The translations under genes were made by a program, and so were the position numbers. A stretch of DNA of 64,000 nucleotides from Pseudomonadales bacterium. Its GTDB lineage: Bacteria; Pseudomonadota; Gammaproteobacteria; Pseudomonadales; Pseudohongiellaceae. Where the stretch lies: assembly GCA_012103535.1 (NCBI GenBank), contig WLWQ01000001.1, positions 1,370,280 to 1,434,279 of the forward strand, given 5' to 3'. Positions 53,319 to 62,229 of this stretch are shown here, piece by piece (the stretch's first letter is position 1; the number at the start of each line of letters is the position of its first letter). The notes under the pieces are model-generated. The model saw nothing but the letters and a program-made list of their open reading frames with translations. It did no database searches and was not told the DNA's origin.

Positions 53319-55733
53319 ATGGGTTTTCTGATCGTTACCTGCCGTCGCCTGGTGAGGGAAAAGTTTCATACTATTCTCAGTATTTTGAGTCTGGCACTGG
53401 GGATGACGAGCGCTTTACTCATTAGTTTGTATCTTTACAGCGAACTGACTTTTGATCATCACCACGAGAACCACAACGATATTTTTCGCATAAAGACAAC
53501 TATCGGTGACATCAGCGGAGCGATGTCTGGTTATGAAGTCGGCTCCATATTAGTACGGGAATATCCGCAGTTTATTGATTTCGTCCGCATTCGTGAAGCA
53601 CATGAACAGCGCTTCGAATTTGGTGCAAATAGCAATAACTGGGATTTTGCTATGCTAGCCGATCCTGCAATCTTCGAAGTTTTTACATTCAATTCAATAA
53701 GCGGCGATATGGCAACGGCGTTGAGTGATCCTTATTCCGTAGCGATTAGTGAATCATTTGCGAGTTACTATTTCGGCGATCGAGATCCTGTTGGCGAACT
53801 GATTAGCACTGATGAATTGGAGTTTAGAGTTACACTCGTATTTGCAGACTTGCCAGAAAATGTAAGCCAACAAATCGATGCATTACTTCCGATGCAATTG
53901 ATGAAATTCTATGAGCCTGAATATCTGGATGGCTTAAATCGCTACATTGACGATGCGGCGACCTATCTGCTGACTACAGATCAATTTGATCCAAGCATCA
54001 TGACAGAAATCTCGGATCAGTTTTTTGATACTTACGTGCAAGAGATCTTGCTAGCAATTCTTGGTGATCTTGGCGAAGCGGATTTTAGCTTTGAATTGCA
54101 AAAACTGAGCGAAATACATTTCGGCGAACCAGTGATAGGAGATGAAACTACTGAGAGCGTGCTTAACATTTCAATTTTCAGCGCCATTGCCATAGCTGTT
54201 CTCATAATTAGCTGTATTAACTATATTAATCTGGCGACGGCAAGAGCGGCTATACGCAGCAAAGAAGTTGCAATGCGCAAAATTCTTGGTGCCGAAAAGC
54301 AAAAATTGATTCTGCAATTCGTTACTGAATCTTTCGTTCTCATTGGAATTGCATTCATACTCGCGCTAACTCTAGCAATTCTAGTGAATCAGCTAGGCTT
54401 GGTAGCTACAATTTCCGGCAAAACAGAACTAACGCAAGTATTGTTAACACCTGAAATACTAATGAGTTTCTTTGCTATCAGTTTGTTAGTCGCGCTACTC
54501 ACCGGCCTCTACCCTGCAATTACCCTTTCCCGTCACTCCATGATGGCCATTTTTCGTCCCAGCCAGGGAGGCTGGCAACGCGGTTTACGCTTTCGGCAGC
54601 TACTGGTATTCGTTCAGATGAGCCTGGCGATGATTATCATCACAAGTGTATTCATCATGTTGCGACAAACAGATTTCCTTCTAAATTCTCCACTTGGCTT
54701 TAAAAAAGAAAATCAAGTCGTTGTAAACCTGCAAGGTGCAGATACTATTCGCAGCCGCAATACCATCATCACAGAATTGATGCAGCATTCCGAAATTTCT
54801 TCTGTTGTGGAGTCATTTGATGCCCTGGGTCGAGGACTAAGCATCTCCGTAATGACAGTAGAAGACAACAATGGCGAAGATCAATTGACGACGACACATC
54901 CCATGCGATTCGGCACCAATGTTCTCGATGCCTTGGAGATCGAATTGCTGGATGGAATTCACTTCACTGAAGAGCGTGCAGAGAGCGACATAAACCCAGT
55001 ACTGGTCAATGAGACTTTAGTTAGTCATATGGGATGGGACCAGGCAATTGGAAGAAGAGTAGGCAGAGGAGAAGTAATCGGCGTTGTTAGAGATTTTCAT
55101 TATCTGCCACTGCACGAACCAATCGCTCCCGTATGGATTGCACCATTCGCAGATGGTTATCTCGATAACCTGCAGGGCCGGCAGCTTGCCAACGTCGACA
55201 TCGCTCTCACAATTAGCACAACCGGTAATCGACAGACTGAAGTAGAAGAATTTATTTATGAAGTCGTCGACAACTTCAGCGAGCAAGCCATAATCGAAAT
55301 CTTCTCGCTAGAGGATGTCTGGAATGAAATGTATGACGATGATACGCGCACTATGCGGCTAGTCGGCTTCTTTGCTGGCATTAGCATCATAATTTCCATA
55401 ATGGGACTGGCAGGGCTCACCGCCTATAGCAATCAACAGCGGACGAAGGAAATTGCCATGCGAAAAGTCCTGGGTGCATCCGTTCCGAGTCTTTTAGTGA
55501 CGCTCGGTACCAGCACTCTAATTGTAATTGTTCTTGCCGCAATTCCGGCTGCTATTCTGGCTTTTACTGGATCTGAAACTTGGCTAGAAAGGTTTGCTTA
55601 TCGGGCCGATTTCAGTGTCTCACCTTTCCTTTATGGCTTTATTGCCACTGCATTTTTTAGTCTCACTGTTCTGTGTGCCCAAACCTATCGCACGTCGCTC
55701 AGCAATCCGGTGACCAACCTAAGGCATGAATAG
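53319..55733 (+). CDS. ABC transporter permease, MacB/FtsX type (second orphan)
   Basis: An 804-residue inner-membrane protein with the same two-module layout as 36910-39429. An N-terminal helix (ILSILSLALGMTSALLISLYL) is followed by a periplasmic MacB-like domain with FDHHHENHNDIFRIKTT, a membrane block with SKEVAMRKILGAEKQKLILQF (about 320-420), a second periplasmic domain, and a terminal FtsX block with TKEIAMRKVLGASVPSLLVTL. The His-rich DHHHENHND loop is unusual. The ribosome-binding site is weak. No ATPase gene is nearby, so it must borrow one. The substrate is unknown. Confidence 0.87.
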   Translation: MGFLIVTCRRLVREKFHTILSILSLALGMTSALLISLYLYSELTFDHHHENHNDIFRIKTTIGDISGAMSGYEVGSILVREYPQFIDFVRIREAHEQRFEFGANSNNWDFAMLADPAIFEVFTFNSISGDMATALSDPYSVAISESFASYYFGDRDPVGELISTDELEFRVTLVFADLPENVSQQIDALLPMQLMKFYEPEYLDGLNRYIDDAATYLLTTDQFDPSIMTEISDQFFDTYVQEILLAILGDLGEADFSFELQKLSEIHFGEPVIGDETTESVLNISIFSAIAIAVLIISCINYINLATARAAIRSKEVAMRKILGAEKQKLILQFVTESFVLIGIAFILALTLAILVNQLGLVATISGKTELTQVLLTPEILMSFFAISLLVALLTGLYPAITLSRHSMMAIFRPSQGGWQRGLRFRQLLVFVQMSLAMIIITSVFIMLRQTDFLLNSPLGFKKENQVVVNLQGADTIRSRNTIITELMQHSEISSVVESFDALGRGLSISVMTVEDNNGEDQLTTTHPMRFGTNVLDALEIELLDGIHFTEERAESDINPVLVNETLVSHMGWDQAIGRRVGRGEVIGVVRDFHYLPLHEPIAPVWIAPFADGYLDNLQGRQLANVDIALTISTTGNRQTEVEEFIYEVVDNFSEQAIIEIFSLEDVWNEMYDDDTRTMRLVGFFAGISIIISIMGLAGLTAYSNQQRTKEIAMRKVLGASVPSLLVTLGTSTLIVIVLAAIPAAILAFTGSETWLERFAYRADFSVSPFLYGFIATAFFSLTVLCAQTYRTSLSNPVTNLRHE

Positions 55734-55940
55734 GTTCCTCCGGTAAACTACGAAGAAGAAATCACGTCACTTAGCTCTCACTAATACTCCATACGCCCAG
55801 CCCCTCTCCTTACGCAATTTCATTCATTACTACTGTACGAAATTACATGGATTTTACCCTCCATACTTTTCCCACGAATTAAGTAGTACGTTAAACACTC
55901 AACACAATATCCACACACTACGAATGATTGCGAGGTCCAA

Positions 55941-56963
55941 ATGAAAACAAATTACGTCGATGAATCAAATTTTGCTTTTACCCTGGGATTTAGAGTCGGT
56001 TGGTATAAGACTTTAGTATTTAGAAAATTATCTATTACTGCCTGTATCCTTATCTTCTCACTTTCTCTAATTAGTTATACTTCCCCAGCTGCCGCAATTG
56101 AAGTAGCACATTACGACAGCGATGATCTGACCCTGACAATCCCCAACGTCAATGTCTCTAACCAAAGTGCCTACCAGGTAGAACTGGTACTTTCCCAAAC
56201 TGAACCATCATTAATTTTTGATCTGACTGAAGCAGAAGAAATTGGTTGGACCGAAGAAGCTTATGCCAATTTTTCACTGGAATCTGGCATGCTTGATGTG
56301 CCCAATCTTTATGTTGGTGCTCAAAAGTGGAATGTGACACTCGAGCTGATACCCGAAAGCCTTCAATTTCGCGCAGTAACAGCAACTCCAGTTAATGATG
56401 TATCAGTGATCGAAAGCAACAATGGCGAATCGATCCCTTTCATAGTCTCACTCGGCAATGATCAGCTCATTCCTTTTCTGGAACCTACCGGTGAACTTCT
56501 GCGGATTGATTACATTTTTAACAGAAATAGTTACCAACTAAACTCTTCAAGAAACGTCAGTTATCGCTTCGATCTCGATGGCAAGCTTGAATGTGTCGGC
56601 ACAAACGTTTCCTCATCCTATTACGACATAAGCTTTAGATTCGATTCAGGTAGTTTTCGACTTGAATCTGGAAATTGCAACCAGACAAGTAATTCATCCT
56701 CGATTGAGGGTCCAATCTCTTACATGAATGGAACTGACGTCATAGATACCGTCGCGATTCGACGTTTGTACGATGACATCGTAGGACCGTTTAATGCAGG
56801 GAGCTCTGGTGAAGGCTCGGATCTATTGTTTGGTCAAGACACCGAGAGAAACACAGTTTACGCGCTTCTCTATGCTGTCTCCCGAGCTACAACAGTCTAT
56901 ACCTGCGCCAAGACAGTCGAAGGGGGTAACGGCTGGGTTTCTTATGAAACAGCCTGCGAATAA
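55941..56963 (+). CDS. exported protein of unknown function
   Basis: A 340-residue protein with GAGGT five bases before the ATG. The signal is long: about 30 polar residues, then a hydrophobic core (residues 33-48) and AAAIEVA. The mature part is beta-rich, with a cysteine-bearing middle (LECVGTNV; ESGNCNQ) and end (VYTCAKTVEGGNGW; TACE), so two disulfides are plausible. No family is recognised. It is monocistronic, and the downstream gap holds a long palindrome (57020-57086) that could end its transcript. Confidence 0.72.
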   Translation: MKTNYVDESNFAFTLGFRVGWYKTLVFRKLSITACILIFSLSLISYTSPAAAIEVAHYDSDDLTLTIPNVNVSNQSAYQVELVLSQTEPSLIFDLTEAEEIGWTEEAYANFSLESGMLDVPNLYVGAQKWNVTLELIPESLQFRAVTATPVNDVSVIESNNGESIPFIVSLGNDQLIPFLEPTGELLRIDYIFNRNSYQLNSSRNVSYRFDLDGKLECVGTNVSSSYYDISFRFDSGSFRLESGNCNQTSNSSSIEGPISYMNGTDVIDTVAIRRLYDDIVGPFNAGSSGEGSDLLFGQDTERNTVYALLYAVSRATTVYTCAKTVEGGNGWVSYETACE

Positions 56964-57019
56964 GCATGCTTACAAAATGTGACCAAGCCACACTTTTATT
57001 GCCCTTAACTTGACTACTA

Positions 57020-57086
57020 TTAAGTGATAAATGCGAAGCTAGCTAGTAATCATCAGAGTATGATGTAGCTTCGCTTTGTCACTTAA
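57020..57086. repeat. long imperfect palindrome with inner hairpin
   Basis: The 22-base arm at 57020-57041 pairs with the 21-base arm at 57066-57086, with one G-U pair and one bulge. The loop contains a second hairpin, CATC/GATG (57051-57065). It lies between two same-strand genes, 57 bases after one and 55 before the next. It could be a terminator, a structured 5' leader of the next gene, or a small mobile palindrome. Confidence 0.65.
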
Positions 57087-57140
57087 GCACTTAAACTGGT
57101 ATCCCTGATTGATTGGATCCAGCCCGGCATTGGAAAAGGC

Positions 57141-57602
57141 ATGAGTAAGATCGCATTAGTTCTGCTACTGGTTTTTGGTGTAACGAGTTCCCTAAGCGCA
57201 CAATCTCTCAGCACAATAATTGAAGAAACCATTCTTTGGCGAGTAGAGCTCAATTCAAATTGGAGTCCAGTTGAACTTTCCAAGTTAGTTGAGAATGAGA
57301 CCCAATTTGAAGCGTCTGGTAATTTTTACAAAACCCTTTCACCCTTAAAGGCTTTTGGAGGCAATGTTTCCTATGTAGGTCTATTGGGTGTCGAGATGGT
57401 GCCGGGCCCTAATGCAGTGATTGAAGCTGCACCGGACGAGATTGCTGCTTACATCGAAGACAAATACGAATTGGAATTCGAATCTAATGAAGACGAATCA
57501 GCATTTGAAGTAAGTATTCGGGAAGATGTCCGCTTAATTATTGTTAATCATCCAAACTTTGTTGGCGCGTCAATAGTGATTGGTGCTTACTTCGGTCCTT
57601 GA
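57141..57602 (+). CDS. small exported protein of unknown function
   Basis: A 153-residue protein with a signal peptide (MSKIALVLLLVFGVTSSLSAQ). The mature part has SNWSPVELSKLVENET, YVGLLGVEMVPGPNAVIEA and a C-terminal VRLIIVNHPNFVGASIVIGAYFG that looks like two beta strands. No cysteine or catalytic motif is seen. AAAGG sits close to the ATG. The gene follows the palindrome at 57020-57086, which would be in its leader if the promoter lies upstream of it. It converges on the gene at 57622. Confidence 0.65.
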   Translation: MSKIALVLLLVFGVTSSLSAQSLSTIIEETILWRVELNSNWSPVELSKLVENETQFEASGNFYKTLSPLKAFGGNVSYVGLLGVEMVPGPNAVIEAAPDEIAAYIEDKYELEFESNEDESAFEVSIREDVRLIIVNHPNFVGASIVIGAYFGP

Positions 57603-57621
57603 ACTTTGCCGCACTTCCTCG

Positions 57622-58089
57622 TTAGCCTTCTCGATCAAACACTCTAACCCAAACTATCTTCCCAGCAGCATCACGTCCAACAGAAATCATCGTTTGATCA
57701 TTATCTGCCAATACGCGTGTGTAGGTCGTTGTTAACACGCCATCTTCTTTCTGCACGACGAATTCAGATTTATCGCCCAAGCGTGATATCGCGACAGTTG
57801 AATTCGCTGCATCACTCCAGGGAAAATCCGGTGAAGGATGATCCTTTCCATCGCAGGGAGCAGACCAGTCTAAGGTTCCGTTATCGTTGGGACCGTTTGA
57901 GAATTCCATAGCATAGCGTTGGACACTTTCTGTGTTGGTGAAAACGAGAATCTCGTACTGCAATCCTTCCGGATCGAGACTTTTCTCTGGGTTCAGTGCC
58001 CAGCGACCGTTCATCTCAAGTATGCAATCAGTAGCAGCTTGAACGCTGAATGTTGCAAACGCAGTAAGAAATAGAAATAGAATTCTCAT
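57622..58089 (-). CDS. small exported beta-rich protein of unknown function
   Basis: A 155-residue protein with GGAAGGTG before the ATG and a signal peptide ending near VQAA. The mature domain starts DCILEMNGRWALNPEKSLDPEG, a GxWxxxxxKS pattern like that of the protein at 20137-20610, and continues with strand-like TTYTRVLADNDQTMISVGRD. A lipocalin-like fold is possible. It contains two cysteines (DCILE, APCDGK). It lies downstream of the cytochrome-like lipoprotein gene, separated by a hairpin. Function unknown. Confidence 0.7.
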   Translation of the reverse strand: MRILFLFLTAFATFSVQAATDCILEMNGRWALNPEKSLDPEGLQYEILVFTNTESVQRYAMEFSNGPNDNGTLDWSAPCDGKDHPSPDFPWSDAANSTVAISRLGDKSEFVVQKEDGVLTTTYTRVLADNDQTMISVGRDAAGKIVWVRVFDREG

Positions 58090-58151
58090 GCTTCACCTTC
58101 CCATTATTTTGTTTTTGGGTTAAGAGAAAGATAACAGAATCTAACGGGCAA

Positions 58152-58195
58152 AGGGATTCGAAATTGGTTCGAATGCCGAACCATTCGATATCCCT
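58152..58195 (-). terminator. long two-part hairpin between minus-strand genes
   Basis: The outer stem pairs 58152-58162 with 58184-58195 with one bulged T. The inner stem is TGGTTCG/CGAACCA (58165-58171 with 58177-58183) around AATGC. It starts 14 bases after the cytochrome-like lipoprotein stop. There is no T-run, so it may be a terminator or a dispersed palindrome. Confidence 0.5.
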
Positions 58196-58209
58196 ATGAT
58201 TGAGTATGC

Positions 58210-58662
58210 CTAATTAATGGCCGTGCGATGGCAGTTAACACAGGCTCCCGAAACTCGCCCTGCCTGATAATAGCCAGGAGGATTTCTTTCCGCACTCTGC
58301 CTTGCCCGGGAAATGGTAGACAAGAATCGAGTCATATCATCCAGCATGAAGCGGTGTCTTGTGCTCAGATCTGTCTGTCTTAACAATCCTCCCAACCTTT
58401 CAATATCTTCTAGGCTAGACACAACCTGCTGCTGGAAACGGGCATCACGATTGTCTTCAGCATACATAAGAAGATCAAGTTCTTGTAACTCGAAGGCAAG
58501 CTGATGCATGCGCGAACGTAATTCCTCGCCATCGGCGTAATCGAACGGGGGTGGATTGGCAATTTGTGGAAAACCCCCGCCACTGCTACAAGCAACTATC
58601 AAACTTAGTAACAGCATCGAGAAAACTCCGCGTATCAACTTCATCACATTCATATTAGACAT
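58210..58662 (-). CDS. lipoprotein with C-terminal CxxCH, cytochrome c'-like
   Basis: A 150-residue protein with GAGAG before the ATG and a lipoprotein signal (SLIVACSSGG, likely lipidated Cys near residue 26). The mature part is helical (LRSRMHQLAFELQELDLLMYAE, SLEDIERLGGLLRQ, TRFLSTISRARQSA). It ends with SGACVNCHRTAIN, so a haem-attachment motif lies 5-9 residues from the end. This is the layout of class II cytochromes (c'), which are four-helix bundles with the haem at the C-terminus. Likely a membrane-tethered single-haem protein. Electron partner or gas ligand unknown. Confidence 0.75.
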   Translation of the reverse strand: MSNMNVMKLIRGVFSMLLLSLIVACSSGGGFPQIANPPPFDYADGEELRSRMHQLAFELQELDLLMYAEDNRDARFQQQVVSSLEDIERLGGLLRQTDLSTRHRFMLDDMTRFLSTISRARQSAERNPPGYYQAGRVSGACVNCHRTAIN

Positions 58663-58944
58663 AACACACTCTCTAGTATTTTCGAAAAACTTATAGTTAC
58701 CTCAACTAAGTCCAGACTAACAATGCTGGTTGAAAGTAGGTTTGATGCATATCAACTGCAATCGCAGCTTGCGCGTGACCTCAATAATCATGGATACCAG
58801 GCATTACAGTGTTCTGACAACTGCTGGCCTTTGTTATTTTCCCGAAAAATTAAGTAAGATGGCTGGATTGCCTGCCATGGCTTCGTTTTTTACGCAATCA
58901 CAGTGATTTTGCATACCTGTTCTAGCCCAGGGGAGAAAAGAACA

Positions 58945-60303
58945 ATGTCCGTCGTCTTACCTATCAGTTTTCGTGCTCTGGCACGCCAATTACTAGTTTT
59001 AACCCTCGTGTCATTTACTGCCTGCACGGTTTCTTACAATTTTGATGCCGATATCCCTGGCTCTGGGAGTACTGCCTTACGCTCATCCACACCGGAGGCA
59101 GTCGGCATGGATTCTGAGAGATTGGATCGCATTTCCGCAGCGATGCAAGGGCTGGTTGATGATGGTCTCCTGGCCGGCGCGGTTACTATGGCCGCGCGGG
59201 ACGAAAGAGTCGTGCACTTCGAATCGGTCGGATATCGGGACAAAGAGATTGGTGCTCCCATGAGCAATGATGCTCTTTTCCGTATCTACTCGATGACTAA
59301 ACCGGTTACCGGTGTTGCATTGATGACCCTCTACGAAGAGGGAAGATTCAGGCTTTCTGATCCCGTGGAACAATACATCCCGGAGCTGAAAGATCTGCAG
59401 GTTTTCGCTGGTACGGACTCAAACGGAAACATGCTGACTGAAGCCGCGGATCATCCAATGACCATACGGGAGTTAATGAATCATACCGGGGGTCTCACCT
59501 ATGGAATTTTTGGCCAATCACCTGTCGACAATGCCTATGTAGAATCGGGCATAGGTGATGCAGCGGCCGCCGGATTACTTGAACCCGGTGAAACCAGTAG
59601 AGATTTTGTTGCCAAACTAGGTCAGATTCCACTGAAACACCAACCTGGATCACGCTGGGAATATTCGGTCTCTGTTGATGTTCAGGGCTACCTGATTGAA
59701 GTGTTATCTGGACAGAGCTTTGGCAGTTTCTTACAAGAACGCTTGTTCGATCCACTGGATATGGCAGACACTCATTTCTATGTGCCAGAAACGAAACTCG
59801 ATCGTTTTTCGCAAATGTATGTTTATGGAGAAAACGGCGAACTAGAGCCAGGTGAAATGTTTTCTGGTGCCGACTACACGACTTATCCCGACTTCGAAGC
59901 AGGTGGATCGGGATTGGTTTCAACGGCTTCAGACTATATGCGTTTCAGTCAAATGCTACTAAACGGTGGCGAACTAAATGGTGTACGTATACTTGCACCA
60001 TTAACCGTAGCGTTAATGAGCCGGGATCAAACACCGGAAGCGATGACGGGATCCATCCTCGGCAACGGTGGAACGACTTTCGGTTTGGATTTTGCAGTTA
60101 CTGTAGATCCGGTCGAAGCGGAAAGTTATTCCGCGGGAGAATACTATTGGGGTGGCGCAGCTGGTACCTGGTTCTGGATCGATCCTGTTGAAGAAATAGT
60201 TTTTGTCGGCATGATTCAAGCCGCGGGCGCGCTAACACCGGATGTGCGTGGGCTGTCTCGACGTCTCCTCTATCAATCAATACTGGAACCAAATGGCATC
60301 TAA
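58945..60303 (+). CDS. serine hydrolase, beta-lactamase/class C esterase family, lipoprotein
   Basis: About 452 residues from the ATG at 58945, which has GGAG about 9 bases upstream; a longer frame to 58903 lacks one. A lipobox (SFTACTV) suggests lipid anchoring. The fold is that of class C beta-lactamases and EstB-like esterases: SMTK (S116-K119) as nucleophile and base, YSVSVDVQG with the Y-S-x motif, and WGGAAGTWFWIDP replacing the KTG motif. This set favours an esterase or peptidase over a true beta-lactamase. HTGGLTYG is also typical. Substrate unknown. Monocistronic and convergent with the DinB-like gene. Confidence 0.9.
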   Translation: MSVVLPISFRALARQLLVLTLVSFTACTVSYNFDADIPGSGSTALRSSTPEAVGMDSERLDRISAAMQGLVDDGLLAGAVTMAARDERVVHFESVGYRDKEIGAPMSNDALFRIYSMTKPVTGVALMTLYEEGRFRLSDPVEQYIPELKDLQVFAGTDSNGNMLTEAADHPMTIRELMNHTGGLTYGIFGQSPVDNAYVESGIGDAAAAGLLEPGETSRDFVAKLGQIPLKHQPGSRWEYSVSVDVQGYLIEVLSGQSFGSFLQERLFDPLDMADTHFYVPETKLDRFSQMYVYGENGELEPGEMFSGADYTTYPDFEAGGSGLVSTASDYMRFSQMLLNGGELNGVRILAPLTVALMSRDQTPEAMTGSILGNGGTTFGLDFAVTVDPVEAESYSAGEYYWGGAAGTWFWIDPVEEIVFVGMIQAAGALTPDVRGLSRRLLYQSILEPNGI

Positions 60304-60318
60304 ACCTTTAGCGAGCAA

Positions 60319-60867
60319 TTACGACCAATCATAAAAATCTGCGGGCATAAACGGCACGTCGGTGTCGTTGGGCTTGGCACCGGCAGCGGTCAACATTGCA
60401 TGCACCTGTCCTCGGTGATGCGTGCCGTGATTAAACAACTGTATAATCAGTGCCCAGCGTGGCCTGGTGATATCTGCCTGCATCGCACCTGAAAACCAGC
60501 TCAGCTCTCCTTCAAGATCATCAGCAGTGATGCATTTGGACCATTCCAAAATCGCTTGATCGGTGGACTTTCGAACTTGCCGTAATGCCTGCCAATCTGG
60601 AAACATAGTCTTGGATTCACTAATAGAACTTGCTTCAGGCATCGGTAGCTTCGCCAGAAATTCGGGCTTCGGCAATCCGGCTAATCTATGTAACCAGATT
60701 TGATCACCCCATAATAAATGATTCAAGGTGGCATGAATCGAATCAAAAAACGCACCCCGATCCAGATTTCTTTCTTTATCGGACAGAGAGTCCACTGCAT
60801 TGTATAGATTAATGTTTTGCCAGTTCGTGTAGGCAGCCATTAATTTAACGTAATCTGTGGTAACCAT
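60319..60867 (-). CDS. DinB family protein
   Basis: A 182-residue cytoplasmic four-helix protein of the DinB/YfiT-like superfamily. The metal-binding histidines are in HATLNHLLWGDQIW (near residue 46) and LFNHGTHHRGQVHAML (near 140-150). AGGA lies about 9 bases before the ATG. Superfamily members use thiols such as bacillithiol or mycothiol, or act as metal-dependent hydrolases, and in gammaproteobacteria the function is unsettled. It converges with the serine hydrolase gene. Confidence 0.9.
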   Translation of the reverse strand: MVTTDYVKLMAAYTNWQNINLYNAVDSLSDKERNLDRGAFFDSIHATLNHLLWGDQIWLHRLAGLPKPEFLAKLPMPEASSISESKTMFPDWQALRQVRKSTDQAILEWSKCITADDLEGELSWFSGAMQADITRPRWALIIQLFNHGTHHRGQVHAMLTAAGAKPNDTDVPFMPADFYDWS

Positions 60868-60934
60868 TAGTGTGTATCCTGGAATTTTTTACGATAGTAA
60901 GAATGGTAATTGACGACACTTGGAGAAGAGCTAG

Positions 60935-62200
60935 CTAATTATTCCAGCCAGTTTCCGCAAGAATTTCTGAAATCGCTTGCCGATCTTGATCGCTTAAATG
61001 GGTATAAGCTTCATCATTGGAACTACCCGACAAGATCTCTTCCATTGTACTGCGAACTCGATTTTTAATTTGCTCTGGCAGCGCCCTATAGGCATCTGAA
61101 TAGATTAAGTAGCTTAGGGGATATGTAAACAGCCGCTGCTGTAAATCGAGATCGCGCAGTGAACGCCCTTGCGAATCTATTGGCCCTGCTGCCATAAAAC
61201 TTTCCGCAAAGCCTGACGTTCCTTCAATTGAACCGGTAAGCGCTGGTTGTCCAACCATAAACAATGACTGCACTAATTCCTCACTAAGTACATCTAAAGC
61301 TTGCTCTACTTCAGTTGCATCCAGTTCTTCTTCGCTAAATAGTGTTCTTGCATAAAAATTTGTACGGGCAATTTTGTTTTGAACTTCGATCTGATGCTCA
61401 ATAACCAAAAGTGCCACGATGTCACTGTAAGGCAAAATATATGGATCGGTATCAGTTAACTCGACGAGAGTTTCCTGGTTGCCCATTCGCGCCAGGTTTT
61501 CATCTGAAATGTCGTCTGCTGTTTCAATTAACACATTGCCCAGGTGCCTCTGCTCGCCATGAAAACCGCTGACATACCATCCGCCCCAGCGATTACGAAT
61601 AGGGGTGCGACTGGTTGTCATAATGCTGCCTTCGTGAGAAACCAATTGCCCAGCCGTACCGGTGTAGTTTGAGCTCATCATAAAACGCGGGGTACCGCCT
61701 CCTGTAAGAGACAAACTGTCATGGCAGCGTAGGCACAATCGAAATTCACGGTTAAAGCGCGGTTGCTCGGTATCAACCTGACTTAGTGTGAAAAAGACCG
61801 GCCCTAAATTCGGATCCATTGATGCTACTTCTAATAAGCCCGATTCCTGCACCCAAGCGACATAGACATTGTCGTTAAAATATATCGCTCTAGGTGCTTG
61901 GGGTGAAATTAGCGGCTGCTGTAAGCTGGTTCGGGAAAAAACCAATAGTTGCGAGGTAGTGCTTATGTTTAACGCTTTTAAAGTCGAATCCAGGTAGCCC
62001 CGCTCTGGATTAAACTCCAAATTTATTTCTCCACGATCAATTCGAGTTTGTAGTGTTGTAATTGCATCATGTAGTGATGCTGTACCGTAATTCATCACAG
62101 GATATTCTCGCTCATAAGGCGAATCATCCTGTGCCACTACCGACACCGTGATGACTGCAACAAGCAGATAGGATAGTAATCTTGGAATATTTAAAGTCAC
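60935..62200 (-). CDS. exported haem-c protein of unknown function
   Basis: A 421-residue protein from a GTG start, with a signal peptide ending near VVAQ. A single CLRCHDSLSLTGG haem motif lies near residue 155, followed by TPRFMMSSNY, IRNRWGGWYVSGFHGEQRHLGN and a long helical C-terminal half (about 230-421). Related proteins in other bacteria are annotated only as hypothetical or cytochrome-like. Conserved Met residues after CxxCH (RFMMSS) could be the axial ligand. It precedes the VOC-gene stop region on the same strand as the VOC gene (29-base gap), so the two may be cotranscribed. Role unknown; electron transfer inferred. Confidence 0.78.
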   Translation of the reverse strand: MTLNIPRLLSYLLVAVITVSVVAQDDSPYEREYPVMNYGTASLHDAITTLQTRIDRGEINLEFNPERGYLDSTLKALNISTTSQLLVFSRTSLQQPLISPQAPRAIYFNDNVYVAWVQESGLLEVASMDPNLGPVFFTLSQVDTEQPRFNREFRLCLRCHDSLSLTGGGTPRFMMSSNYTGTAGQLVSHEGSIMTTSRTPIRNRWGGWYVSGFHGEQRHLGNVLIETADDISDENLARMGNQETLVELTDTDPYILPYSDIVALLVIEHQIEVQNKIARTNFYARTLFSEEELDATEVEQALDVLSEELVQSLFMVGQPALTGSIEGTSGFAESFMAAGPIDSQGRSLRDLDLQQRLFTYPLSYLIYSDAYRALPEQIKNRVRSTMEEILSGSSNDEAYTHLSDQDRQAISEILAETGWNN

Positions 62201-62229
62201 TTGATTAGCTCAAGATTCAAAGAAATCGA

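Noticed and set aside
58945..60303. Calling the serine hydrolase a true class C beta-lactamase
   Set aside because: The third motif is WGG, not KTG, and the second is Y-S-V, not Y-x-N; this fits esterase-like members better.
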